The notes under the pieces are model-generated. The model searched no databases. It was not told the DNA's origin and saw only the letters and a program-made list of their open reading frames with translations. Positions 34,581-43,016 of a stretch of 64,000 nucleotides of DNA are shown here, in pieces. The DNA is from Flavobacterium indicum GPTSA100-9 = DSM 17447. GTDB lineage: Bacteria > Bacteroidota > Bacteroidia > Flavobacteriales > Flavobacteriaceae. The stretch covers positions 1,240,001-1,304,000 of the forward strand of contig NC_017025.1 in NCBI RefSeq assembly GCF_000455605.1. Reading direction: 5' to 3'. Positions within the stretch are counted from its first letter, which is position 1. Each line of letters begins with the position of its first letter. Position numbers and translations under genes: made by a program.

Positions 34581-35528
34581 ATGAGAAAATTAATCCCAGT
34601 ATATATTAGAATTCCATTACTTTATGTAATCATGTTTGGAGTATTGGAGTATTTTATTGATTCAGGAGACCGACCAGCTTTGGTGAAATATCCTGTAGTA
34701 GCATTATTTCATGTGGTATTTATCTTTTTGCTAATTGCCATTGAAGTAGTTCTTAACTCAGTAGATAAAGTTTCTTATCAATTACTTTCTGAAGAAGAGA
34801 AAGCGAAATTAGAGGCAGATAAAAACAAACCATTAGCGCAACAACAAGCGTTTAAAAATTGGATGCGTAAATTAACAGCTTCTCGTTCGATTAATGAAGA
34901 AAAGGATATGTTGTTAGACCATGATTATGATGGTATAAAAGAGTTAGACAATGTGTTGCCACCGTGGTGGGTAGGTCTTTTTTATGCAACTGTTGTTTTT
35001 GCTTTAGTTTATTTAGTTCGTTTCCATATTATGGGCGACTATACTCAGGATGAAGAGTTTACTACAGAAATGAAAATTGCTGATGCAAAAGTAGAAGAAT
35101 ACAAAAAAACGGCTCCAGATTTAATGGATAAAGAAAAAGTAACGCTTTTAACGGATGCAGGTGCTATTGCTGCTGGTAAAACTTTATTTGATGCAAACTG
35201 TGTAGCGTGTCACAGAGCAGATGCTGGTGGTGCAATTGGACCTAATTTAACTGATAATAAATGGATATTAGGTGGTGGAATTAAAAATGTTTTCAACACC
35301 ATTATGGAAGGTGGTCGTCCTGGAAAAGGAATGGTGCCTTGGAAAGAATCGATCAAACCATCCGATATTCAAAAAATAGCAAGTTATGTGTTGTCTTTAC
35401 AAGGAACAAATCCTAAAGACCCAAAACCAACAGAACCTGAAGCTAAAGAATGGAAAGAAGAAGGAGCTGCTGCACCTGCAACAGAAACTCCTGCTCCAAC
35501 AGCTGTAGATTCTACTGCAAAAAAATAA
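34581..35528 (+). CDS. ccoP: Cbb3 oxidase subunit III (CcoP), single-haem form
   Basis: A 315-residue membrane-bound cytochrome c. Two helices are near residues 10-27 and 33-55 and a further one near 135-155 (LPPWWVGLFYATVVFALVYLV). One cytochrome c domain follows with CVACH at residues 207-211, PNLTDNKWILGG and the distal ligand region GKGMVPW. Only one CxxCH is present, whereas proteobacterial CcoP has two. The last 45 residues are rich in Pro, Ala, Thr and Glu. It ends the ccoSNOQP set and a strong hairpin follows. Confidence 0.92.
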   Translation: MRKLIPVYIRIPLLYVIMFGVLEYFIDSGDRPALVKYPVVALFHVVFIFLLIAIEVVLNSVDKVSYQLLSEEEKAKLEADKNKPLAQQQAFKNWMRKLTASRSINEEKDMLLDHDYDGIKELDNVLPPWWVGLFYATVVFALVYLVRFHIMGDYTQDEEFTTEMKIADAKVEEYKKTAPDLMDKEKVTLLTDAGAIAAGKTLFDANCVACHRADAGGAIGPNLTDNKWILGGGIKNVFNTIMEGGRPGKGMVPWKESIKPSDIQKIASYVLSLQGTNPKDPKPTEPEAKEWKEEGAAAPATETPAPTAVDSTAKK

Positions 35529-35534
35529 AAAATA

Positions 35535-35604
35535 AAAAAAGGTTTTGGTAGCTTTACCAAAACCTTTTTTAAACCAAAAACAACTGAATTACTTTTGGTT
35601 TAAA
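35535..35604 (+). terminator. Terminator plus second hairpin between ccoP and ccoG
   Basis: First hairpin: AAAAAAGGTTTTGGTA at 35535-35550 pairs with 35555-35570 over 16 positions around GCTT and ends in T residues, a strong terminator. Second hairpin: TTTAAACCAAAA at 35568-35579 pairs with 35593-35604 with a 13-nt loop and no T tail. The arms of the second hairpin can also pair with those of the first, since both contain the GGTTT/AAACC core, so they may be mutually exclusive. ccoG starts 15 nt later. Confidence 0.75.
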
Positions 35605-35619
35605 TAAAAAAATATTGTT

Positions 35620-37041
35620 ATGTCAAATTTACCAGACGAAAGTTTTAGAGATACCATCGCAACGATTGATAAAGAAGGAAAACGAAATTTTATTTTTCCT
35701 AAAAAGCCCGTTGGAAAATTCTACGACAAAAGAAAGTTAGTGAGCTATGTGTTGTTAATTTTTTTAATTGCAAGTCCTTTTATTAAAATTAATGGTAACC
35801 AGTTTTTACTTTTTAATGTTTTAGAAAGAAGATTTAACATCTTCGGATTTCCATTTTGGCCGCAAGATTTTTATCTTTTCGTTGTCATGATGATTGCTGG
35901 AGTAGTGGGGTTAACGCTATTTACAGTAGCATTCGGACGCATATTTTGTGGTTGGTTTTGTCCACAAACCATTTTTATGGAAATGGTTTTCCGTAGAATT
36001 GAATATTGGATTGATGGGGATAGAGGTGCCCAAATTAAATTAAATAATCAAGAATGGAATGCTGAAAAAATTAGAAAAAGACTCTTAAAGTGGTTCATTT
36101 TTTTCTTAATTTCATTTGGAATTGCTAATGTGTTTTTAGCGTATTTAATAGGGAGTGATACATTAATTCAAATGGTGGAGGAAGGTCCATTATCAAATTT
36201 AAGTACGTTAATTGCTTTATTATTATTTACGGGTGTATTCTATTTTGTATTCACTTGGTTTAGAGAGCAAGTTTGTATCATTGCCTGTCCTTATGGAAGA
36301 TTACAAGGCGTACTTTTAGATAATAAAACTATTGTTGTAGCTTATGATCATGTCAGAGGTGAAGGGGATAAAGGAAGAGCTAAGTTTAAAAAGAATGAGG
36401 ACCGTCAAAGTGCGGGTTGGGGTGATTGTATTGATTGTCACCAATGTGTAAATGTTTGTCCTACTGCTATTGATATTCGTAATGGTACACAATTAGAGTG
36501 TGTAAATTGTACGGCTTGTATTGATGAATGTGACAGCATGATGGAAAAAGTTGGATTACCTAAAGGTTTAATTCGATATGCAAGTGAAGATGAGATTGTT
36601 AAAAAAGAAAAGTTCAAAATAACAACTCGTATGAAAGGATATATTGCTGTTTTAAGTATTCTTTTAATCCTAATGTTTTCTATGATTTTACTGCGTACAG
36701 ATGTGGATACAACCATTTTACGATTACCAGGTCAATTGTATGAAGAAAAAGGTAAAAACATCAGTAATGTGTACACTTTTAAAGTAATCAATAAGTCAAC
36801 TGAAGCATTGGAACACATTACATTTAAAGTGGTGAATCCTAAACAAGGAATATTGAAATTAGTAGGTAATCAAGAGATTCATGTAAAAAAAGCTGATTTA
36901 GCACAAGGAACTTTGTTTGTAGAAATTCCAGCTGCTTTGTTAGAAAGCGATAACACAAAAATTAATATTGAAGTACGTCAAGGTAATAAAGTAATTGAAA
37001 CGGTTACAACCAATTTCTTAGGACCTCGCGCTTTCAATTAA
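35620..37041 (+). CDS. ccoG: Cytochrome c oxidase accessory protein CcoG
   Basis: A 473-residue membrane iron-sulfur protein needed for cbb3 assembly, thought to reduce copper for the active site. Helices lie near residues 38-55, 80-105, 160-180, 195-215 and 340-358. The FCGWFCPQTIFMEMVFR motif, ACPYGRLQG, and two 4Fe-4S sets, CIDCHQCVNVCPTAI and CVNCTACIDECD, are clear. The C-terminal 110 residues form an Ig-like domain facing outward. It is co-directional with ccoH 22 nt downstream. Confidence 0.94.
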   Translation: MSNLPDESFRDTIATIDKEGKRNFIFPKKPVGKFYDKRKLVSYVLLIFLIASPFIKINGNQFLLFNVLERRFNIFGFPFWPQDFYLFVVMMIAGVVGLTLFTVAFGRIFCGWFCPQTIFMEMVFRRIEYWIDGDRGAQIKLNNQEWNAEKIRKRLLKWFIFFLISFGIANVFLAYLIGSDTLIQMVEEGPLSNLSTLIALLLFTGVFYFVFTWFREQVCIIACPYGRLQGVLLDNKTIVVAYDHVRGEGDKGRAKFKKNEDRQSAGWGDCIDCHQCVNVCPTAIDIRNGTQLECVNCTACIDECDSMMEKVGLPKGLIRYASEDEIVKKEKFKITTRMKGYIAVLSILLILMFSMILLRTDVDTTILRLPGQLYEEKGKNISNVYTFKVINKSTEALEHITFKVVNPKQGILKLVGNQEIHVKKADLAQGTLFVEIPAALLESDNTKINIEVRQGNKVIETVTTNFLGPRAFN

Positions 37042-37063
37042 ACTAACCAAAAAAAACAAGAAC

Positions 37064-37510
37064 ATGAAATTTAACTGGGGAACAGGAGTAGTAGTAGGCT
37101 TTGCTGGATTTATAGGCTTCATACTATTCTTCATTATTAAACTGCAAACTAATCCAGCTTACGACCATGAATTGGTGGCAGATGATTATTATAAACAAGA
37201 ACGTAATGTTCAAGATAATATAGAAAAGCAGAACAATTCTAATGAGTTAAAAGAAAAGTTAACGGTTACTAAATCGTCAGAAGGAATAATAGTAACTTTT
37301 CCACCTCATTTTAATTTTAAACAAATAAACGGTACTATTTCCCTATATAGACCGTCCAGCCAGAAGTTGGATTTTGACACAAAGATATCTTTATCAAGTC
37401 CAATAATGCTCATACCTAAAAACAAACTGACTGGCGGTCTTTGGGAAATTTCTATAGATTGGAATTACGAAGGTAAAAATTATTTAAATAAAGAAACAGT
37501 CTATTTTTAA
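37064..37510 (+). CDS. ccoH: FixH/CcoH family assembly protein
   Basis: A 148-residue protein with one N-terminal membrane helix (VVVGFAGFIGFILFFII) and a periplasmic domain. The NPAYDHELVADDYYKQER segment is the hallmark of the family; the beta-rich rest (GTISLYRPSSQKLDF, LTGGLWEISIDWNYEGKNY) fits FixH. It helps assemble the cbb3 complex. It directly follows ccoG. Confidence 0.9.
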   Translation: MKFNWGTGVVVGFAGFIGFILFFIIKLQTNPAYDHELVADDYYKQERNVQDNIEKQNNSNELKEKLTVTKSSEGIIVTFPPHFNFKQINGTISLYRPSSQKLDFDTKISLSSPIMLIPKNKLTGGLWEISIDWNYEGKNYLNKETVYF

Positions 37511-37527
37511 TGAATGATTATTTTTGT

Positions 37528-37607
37528 AAGTGTAGATAGGGAGCAAAATTGTTTAAAAACTTTGTTTTAATCATAGGGTATTTTTTTCTTCCTCTCTATC
37601 TTCACTT
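37528..37607. repeat. Imperfect long inverted repeat between ccoH and the SafE-like gene
   Basis: AAGTGTAGATAGGGAG at 37528-37543 matches the complement of CTCTCTATCTTCACTT at 37592-37607 in 14 of 16 positions. CTATCTTCAC is then repeated directly at about 37610-37619. A possible -7 box TATTTTTG lies just before at 37519-37526. The element could be a small inserted palindrome; nothing in it is coding. Confidence 0.55.
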
Positions 37608-37633
37608 ATCTATCTTCACCTATTTTAAATGCT

Positions 37634-38335
37634 ATGTTATATTCTGCTCTAATATTCGGATTAATCAGTAGTTTGCACTGCGTAGGTATGTGTGGTCCTA
37701 TTGCTATGATGATTCCTATTGATCGAAATAATCCAGCAAAAAAGGTGATTCAAATTATGACTTATCAGTTGGGTAGAATAACAGCCTATGCTTCTTTAGG
37801 ACTTGTTTTCGGATTGTTAGGAAAAGGTTTCTTTTTAGCAGGATGGCAACAACAATTATCTATATTAGTAGGTGTATTAATGATTGTTATTGCTTTAGTA
37901 CCAGAAAAAAAACTGGCAGCCTATAATTTTTCTAAACCAATTTATTTGTTCGTTTCAAAAGTTAAACAACAATTAGGACAACAATTCAAAAGAAAAAGTT
38001 TTAAATCACTTTATTTAATCGGACTTTTTAATGGGTATTTACCTTGTGGAATGGTATATGCCGCTTTGTTTGGTGCCATTGCAATGCACTCAATTTCATT
38101 AAGTATTTTATACATGATATTATTTGGAATGGGTACAATTCCACTAATGGTTGTTGTTATTCATGTAGCCCAATTTTCAAAATTTAAATTCAAAAGCCAA
38201 ATTCAACGCATTATTCCAATAATAATTGTTTGTATAGGAATCTTATTTATTTTAAGGGGACTTGGATTAGATATTCCTTATATGTCTCCAAGTACTTTAG
38301 ATTTGCATGTACAAGCAGACGCTAATTGTCATTAA
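37634..38335 (+). CDS. Sulfite exporter TauE/SafE family protein of the cco locus
   Basis: A 233-residue integral membrane protein with about six helices. It opens with SALIFGLISSLHCVGMCGPIAMMIP, the Cys-containing motif of the cytochrome-biogenesis-like TauE/SafE branch (PF13386), and has a second half motif LYLIGLFNGYLPCGMVYAALFGA. The paired Cys and Met in membrane segments suggest metal, perhaps copper, handling. Homologues are commonly the last gene of Bacteroidetes cco clusters. A His/Asp tail (DLHVQADANCH) is present. Confidence 0.85.
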   Translation: MLYSALIFGLISSLHCVGMCGPIAMMIPIDRNNPAKKVIQIMTYQLGRITAYASLGLVFGLLGKGFFLAGWQQQLSILVGVLMIVIALVPEKKLAAYNFSKPIYLFVSKVKQQLGQQFKRKSFKSLYLIGLFNGYLPCGMVYAALFGAIAMHSISLSILYMILFGMGTIPLMVVVIHVAQFSKFKFKSQIQRIIPIIIVCIGILFILRGLGLDIPYMSPSTLDLHVQADANCH

Positions 38336-38373
38336 TGTTTCATAATAACTACTAATATTATAGTATCTTCATA

Positions 38374-39843
38374 TTATTTTTTTGATAAGATGTAATTTAA
38401 ATAGATCAAATTTGAATTTGTTTTTTCTATTTCCATTTGCACTATTTTCTTATGTAAATTTGCAAATTCAATCGAGGTTTTCTTTAGATAAGGATCGTTT
38501 GATATAGCTTCTATTAATTTTAGTATCTTCTTTTCTAGAGCATTTATTTTAAATGTTTTGGTATATTTCTTTTTAAATGAATTTAAATTATGAAGTACGA
38601 GTTTGTAATTTTTTAATTCAAAATGAATGATAATATTTAAAATCTCTGCTTTTATAAACGTATTCGGTCGGTCATTGAAATCAAATTCATTTAAAATATA
38701 ATTAATATGTTTTAACGACTGTGATAAATTCTTAGTGATTAAGGTAATACATGCAAACTGATAATACATACCAATATAATAGTAAGGTTCAATATTAAAT
38801 TTGTTGGTATTAATTTGTTTGACAATATGTTGCATCATTTGTAATCCTTCTTGAAACTGATTGTTATAAACTAAATGTTCCAATTCAGCAAGATAGGTGT
38901 GAAAAAATATGCGTTCTAAAGCTACATTTTTTTGGAAATCAAGAATAGAGTCAAATTGTCGTAAGCCTTCAATTTTGTTGTAAAAAGTTGCATCGTCACT
39001 TTTTTTGTAAATATCAATTATTCGTGTGTAAACCGAAATATAATCCAATGGATTTTCTTGTTTATAAAAAACTTGCTCATCATAAATTTCTATTGCCTTT
39101 TCTAAATGTTTTAATTCATTTGCCGTTTGTTGTAAAACATGAAAGTAATTAGCAAAAATTAACTCTTTAAAAATACGAGGCTGTGTTGAGGTTAATAGTT
39201 CCTTATGGTCTACTATTAAAGGGTGTTGTATTATTTGTTCAAACTCAGAAATAATTTTTTCTAAAGCAATTTTACCGGTACTGTTTTTAAGGTAATAACT
39301 GTGATAGTATAAGTCTACTATTGTTCGGTTTCTTTTAATCGAATTAAAATATTCGTCAATTTTCTTATTAACAGACATGGCTCCTTGAAATCCTTTAGAA
39401 TAGCCCATACATTTTTTCTCCCAATTCAAAAGTTCTAACATCAAAATTTCATTTTCATTTTTACTGTTAAGCTTTTTTGCTTTTTGAATGATGCGAAGAC
39501 ATTCTTCATAAAGTCCTTTGTAAAATAAAATTTCAACTGATTTAATTAAATTTTGAAGTTTCAAACTCACTGTTTTCTCATAATGGAATTCATTTAAAGA
39601 ACGAAGTATTAGTTTGTTTAAATAATTTAAATCATAAGAAACGTTTTTATCAGAAAATTGATGTTCATTGATGTGTTTTTTTAACAATTGTTCATCTATA
39701 TCTGTGAAATTATTAAAAATATCGAAAAGCATTAAGTATTTATTCTGATTCCCAAAAATATTTTTGTTAACAAAAAGCTTAAAATAGCGTTTCTCATTCA
39801 TAGATAATGATTCTATGATTTTTTTAGTCTCTTCTATAATCAT
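38374..39843 (-). CDS. Large helical protein of unknown function
   Basis: A 489-residue protein without signal peptide or membrane helix, rich in Lys, Asn, Ile and Leu and apparently all-helical. Segments such as LFYKGLYEECLRIIQKAKKLN, LEKAIEIYDEQVFYKQENP and LVYNNQFQEGLQMMQHIVKQ look like divergent tetratricopeptide repeats. The first 100 residues (SLSMNEKRYFKLFVNKNIFG, VSYDLNYLNKLILRSLNEFHY) are the most distinctive. I know of no characterised member. It is divergent from the beta-helix T9SS gene; a minus-strand -7 box TAAATTTG (39864-39871) sits inside the shared 126-bp region. Confidence 0.65.
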   Translation of the reverse strand: MIIEETKKIIESLSMNEKRYFKLFVNKNIFGNQNKYLMLFDIFNNFTDIDEQLLKKHINEHQFSDKNVSYDLNYLNKLILRSLNEFHYEKTVSLKLQNLIKSVEILFYKGLYEECLRIIQKAKKLNSKNENEILMLELLNWEKKCMGYSKGFQGAMSVNKKIDEYFNSIKRNRTIVDLYYHSYYLKNSTGKIALEKIISEFEQIIQHPLIVDHKELLTSTQPRIFKELIFANYFHVLQQTANELKHLEKAIEIYDEQVFYKQENPLDYISVYTRIIDIYKKSDDATFYNKIEGLRQFDSILDFQKNVALERIFFHTYLAELEHLVYNNQFQEGLQMMQHIVKQINTNKFNIEPYYYIGMYYQFACITLITKNLSQSLKHINYILNEFDFNDRPNTFIKAEILNIIIHFELKNYKLVLHNLNSFKKKYTKTFKINALEKKILKLIEAISNDPYLKKTSIEFANLHKKIVQMEIEKTNSNLIYLNYILSKK

Positions 39844-39855
39844 AAGATGAATATT

Positions 39856-39915
39856 CTGAAATCCAAATTTAATCGTTTTTTATGAAAAAAAGTCATTACT
39901 GAATCAATATTTTTG
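39856..39915 (+). promoter_or_regulatory. Promoter region C of the T9SS locus
   Basis: CTGAAAT at 39856 lies exactly 52 bases before the -7 box TATTTTTG (39908-39915), and ATCGTTTTTT lies 36 bases before it. Regions A and B at 50472 and 50699 repeat CTGAAAT at the same spacing. The expected start is near 39919, 51 nt before the ATG. The same bases contain the -7 box of the divergent 489-aa gene. Confidence 0.5.
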
Positions 39916-39969
39916 AAATGTAATTAAGAAATGATTAAATAATTATTAGGTAATCAATAAGATAAGGCT

Positions 39970-42900
39970 ATGAAACAACACTACATTAAAGTCAAACTAA
40001 ATGCTTTTATTCATAGTATCGCTATGTTTTTTGCTTCATTTGCATTCAGTGCTACAATTTATGTAAATAATGCTGATGTTACTTTAGCTGGAGATATCTA
40101 TTGTGGTGCTATAGGAAATGATGCCAATAGTGGTCTTGCATCAAATTTACCAAAATTAACACTTAATGCTGCATTAGCAATTGCAAATAATGGGGATATC
40201 ATCTATGTCGATACGGGTTCTTACAGTGGTGCGTTGAATCGTTCATTGGCTATTAATAAAGAAGTTCAAATTATTGGTGCTGGTGAAGGGAATACTGTTT
40301 TTGATAATGCCTTAAATACGCAACGTTGGGCTACCATTACCGCAAATAACGTTAAAATATCGAAATTAACAGTAACTCGTTTTGCACTTGCAACTGACGG
40401 AATAGCATTAGCAATTACTAGTGGAACTAATATAGAACTAAATCGAGTGTTAATCTATGCTAATGTGGGAAGTGCAGGTCAGGGTGCTGTATTTATTAGT
40501 GGTACTACAACTAGTGTAACGATTAAAAATTCGGGTAGTCCTTGTAACCGTGTAGCAGCAGCAAATTATGGAGGTGGTTATAAAATTGACGGTTCAACAG
40601 TACTTTTTGATAATTGTAGTATCAATAATAATATTGTCTCGGCTATTCAAGGTGGTGGAATATTAATTATAGGGAATACTGCAAATGTAACCATCAATAA
40701 TACAACCTTTGATGATAATGAAGCGGCAGCTGGGGGAGCTATCTGTATTCAAAATGGAACGGTTAACATAAATAATTGTTGTTTCAATGGGAATACAACT
40801 AATGCTGGGGCAGGGAATAATTTAGGAGGAGGTGCCATTTTAGTGCAAGCTTCTACTAATGGTACAACAACCAATATTAATGTAAATAATTGTAGTTTCA
40901 CTAATAATTCAACCGGACCTGCAAGTTCAGATGGAGGTGCAGTTAGTGTTGTTAATTTAAATAGTCCAACTTGTAATTTAACTTTTCTAACCTGTTCTTT
41001 CGCAAATAATAATGCGCAAGATAAAGGTGAAGATGTGTTTTTTGATCTAATTAATGCTCCAGTTTTTAATGTGATTTTTAGAAATAATTCGTTTTTATCA
41101 GTTTATAGCGGTACGCAAGTAAATTTGTATAATCAAGATTTTTCTGCAGCATTTATTAAGTTTGAACAACAAGCCGGTTTGGGGGCAAATGGCGATATTG
41201 TAGCTGACGGTAGCGGTGTGAGTATTTCTAAACCTGAAATGACTGGAGTTTATACCGAATCTTCTACAGTTTTACCTGTTGGTTTACCTGTAACAAGATG
41301 TTATGATCGATTTGACGGGGCTTGTGGAACAACTTCGGCAACAATGGCATGTATAACAGAGAATAGTTGGAATGGTGCTACTTGGTCAAGAGGAACAGCT
41401 CCTACAGTTTACGAACATGTTATTTTGAATGCTAATTATAATACGTTAACTCACGGTAATATTAACGCCTGTCAAATGACTGTAAAATCGGGGGTTACTT
41501 TAGATATTGTAGATGGTACAAATGGAACTTATGTGTACGTTGTGAATTCTATTTTTAATTCAGGTACTATCAATGTTTCTTCTAAAGGAAATTTGGTTCA
41601 AGTAAATCATCCTAATGATTTGAATAACGAGCCAATCGTAACTCCATCTATCAATTTTACAAAAAATACGGGTAATAAAATAAGATGGGATTATATATAT
41701 TGGAGTAAGCCTATCGCAAATGCAGTATTATCTAATTATGCTACCAATTTCGACTTAAAATATTTTTGGGATCCCGATTTTTGTATCGCAGGTATAGATC
41801 ATAGCTATTTGGGTTGGCAATTTTTATCAAGCGAACCATCAGTTGGAACCGGATTTATTACACGAGTGAAAACGGCAGCGGGATTAACACCTACAAATAT
41901 TCAATTAAATTATTCCGGACTTTCAAATAATGGAGATTATTCAGCTACTATTAAGTATTATGATACGAATGATAATGCTTTCAGAAATTTTACATTGTTA
42001 GGTAATCCATATCCTGGTGCCATTAAATTTGAAAATTTTTATAACGATAATAGAGATAAAATATACGGTACTGTTTACTTGTGGTCGGCTAATACACCCT
42101 ATCCTGGTAGTGGAGAGTACCAACAAGCAGATTATGCTTCTTTCAACTTAACTGGTGGAGTGGGTGTAGCTGGAGCTTCAACACAATCTCCAAATGGAAT
42201 TTTACCTAATGGTTATATCGCTTCTGCACAAGGTTTTATGGTTCGTCCAAAAGTAAACGGAACGGTTACGTTTAAAAATTCACAACGAACTAAAGATATT
42301 CCAAGTAATAATCAATTTTATCGTTCTCAGGCTGTAACAAGCACAAATTCTACAAAAGATCGTTATTGGTTGAGAATAACAGATGAAAGTGGTCGATATA
42401 ACGAACAATTAATTGGTTATTTACCCGAATCATCTTTGGATTTTGATGAAGCTTATGACGGTCCAATTAATTCTTTAGCTACTTTGAAGTTTTATTCTAA
42501 ATTAGGTCAAGAAAAATTGGTAATCCAAAGCCGTGGAGCATTTTCTGAAACGGATACCCTTTCAATTGCTTATGAGTCTTCTATTCAAAAAAGTCACTAT
42601 CAAATTAGTATGACTCAAAAAGAAGGTGTCTTTGAAAATCAAGCAGTTTATATTCACGATAAATTACTTAATTTTTACCAAAACTTACAAGATGGTGCTT
42701 ATATTTTTTGTCCAACATCCGATGATAAAAACAGATTTGAAATCATTTATAAAACAAAACAGAGGGAAATTGTAAACCAAGTAAATGAAGGTATAAATAT
42801 TTTGGCTTACCAAAATCAACTCGAAGTAACATCATTCGCACCTATTTCTTCTGTAAAGGTGTTTGATTTGCAAGGTAAATTAGTTTTAGAAAAATACCCT

Positions 42901-43014
42901 CAAACCAATACAACTCATGTACAATCTGCACTTGTTTTAACACAAGGGGTATATCTTGTAACTGTTGATACCCATAATAAAACCAATAAAACTACCAAAA
43001 TACTAATTCAATAA
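39970..43014 (+). CDS. T9SS type A cargo protein with parallel beta-helix domain
   Basis: A 1014-residue exported protein. Residues 1-28 are a signal peptide (FASFAFSA). Residues about 30-400 form a right-handed beta-helix of the pectate-lyase-like kind (DANSGLASNLPKLTLNAALAIANNGD, repeated NNCSFTNNS, NNTTFDDNEAAAGGAI turns). A middle region of about 500 residues is typical of Bacteroidetes surface proteins (TLLGNPYPGAIKFENFY, GYIASAQGFMVRP). The last 75 residues are a type A sorting domain (SVKVFDLQGKLVLEKYP..GVYLVTVDTHNKTNKTTKILIQ). It is likely surface-anchored or released. The next gene starts 2 nt later. Confidence 0.85.
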   Translation: MKQHYIKVKLNAFIHSIAMFFASFAFSATIYVNNADVTLAGDIYCGAIGNDANSGLASNLPKLTLNAALAIANNGDIIYVDTGSYSGALNRSLAINKEVQIIGAGEGNTVFDNALNTQRWATITANNVKISKLTVTRFALATDGIALAITSGTNIELNRVLIYANVGSAGQGAVFISGTTTSVTIKNSGSPCNRVAAANYGGGYKIDGSTVLFDNCSINNNIVSAIQGGGILIIGNTANVTINNTTFDDNEAAAGGAICIQNGTVNINNCCFNGNTTNAGAGNNLGGGAILVQASTNGTTTNINVNNCSFTNNSTGPASSDGGAVSVVNLNSPTCNLTFLTCSFANNNAQDKGEDVFFDLINAPVFNVIFRNNSFLSVYSGTQVNLYNQDFSAAFIKFEQQAGLGANGDIVADGSGVSISKPEMTGVYTESSTVLPVGLPVTRCYDRFDGACGTTSATMACITENSWNGATWSRGTAPTVYEHVILNANYNTLTHGNINACQMTVKSGVTLDIVDGTNGTYVYVVNSIFNSGTINVSSKGNLVQVNHPNDLNNEPIVTPSINFTKNTGNKIRWDYIYWSKPIANAVLSNYATNFDLKYFWDPDFCIAGIDHSYLGWQFLSSEPSVGTGFITRVKTAAGLTPTNIQLNYSGLSNNGDYSATIKYYDTNDNAFRNFTLLGNPYPGAIKFENFYNDNRDKIYGTVYLWSANTPYPGSGEYQQADYASFNLTGGVGVAGASTQSPNGILPNGYIASAQGFMVRPKVNGTVTFKNSQRTKDIPSNNQFYRSQAVTSTNSTKDRYWLRITDESGRYNEQLIGYLPESSLDFDEAYDGPINSLATLKFYSKLGQEKLVIQSRGAFSETDTLSIAYESSIQKSHYQISMTQKEGVFENQAVYIHDKLLNFYQNLQDGAYIFCPTSDDKNRFEIIYKTKQREIVNQVNEGINILAYQNQLEVTSFAPISSVKVFDLQGKLVLEKYPQTNTTHVQSALVLTQGVYLVTVDTHNKTNKTTKILIQ

Positions 43015-43016
43015 CA

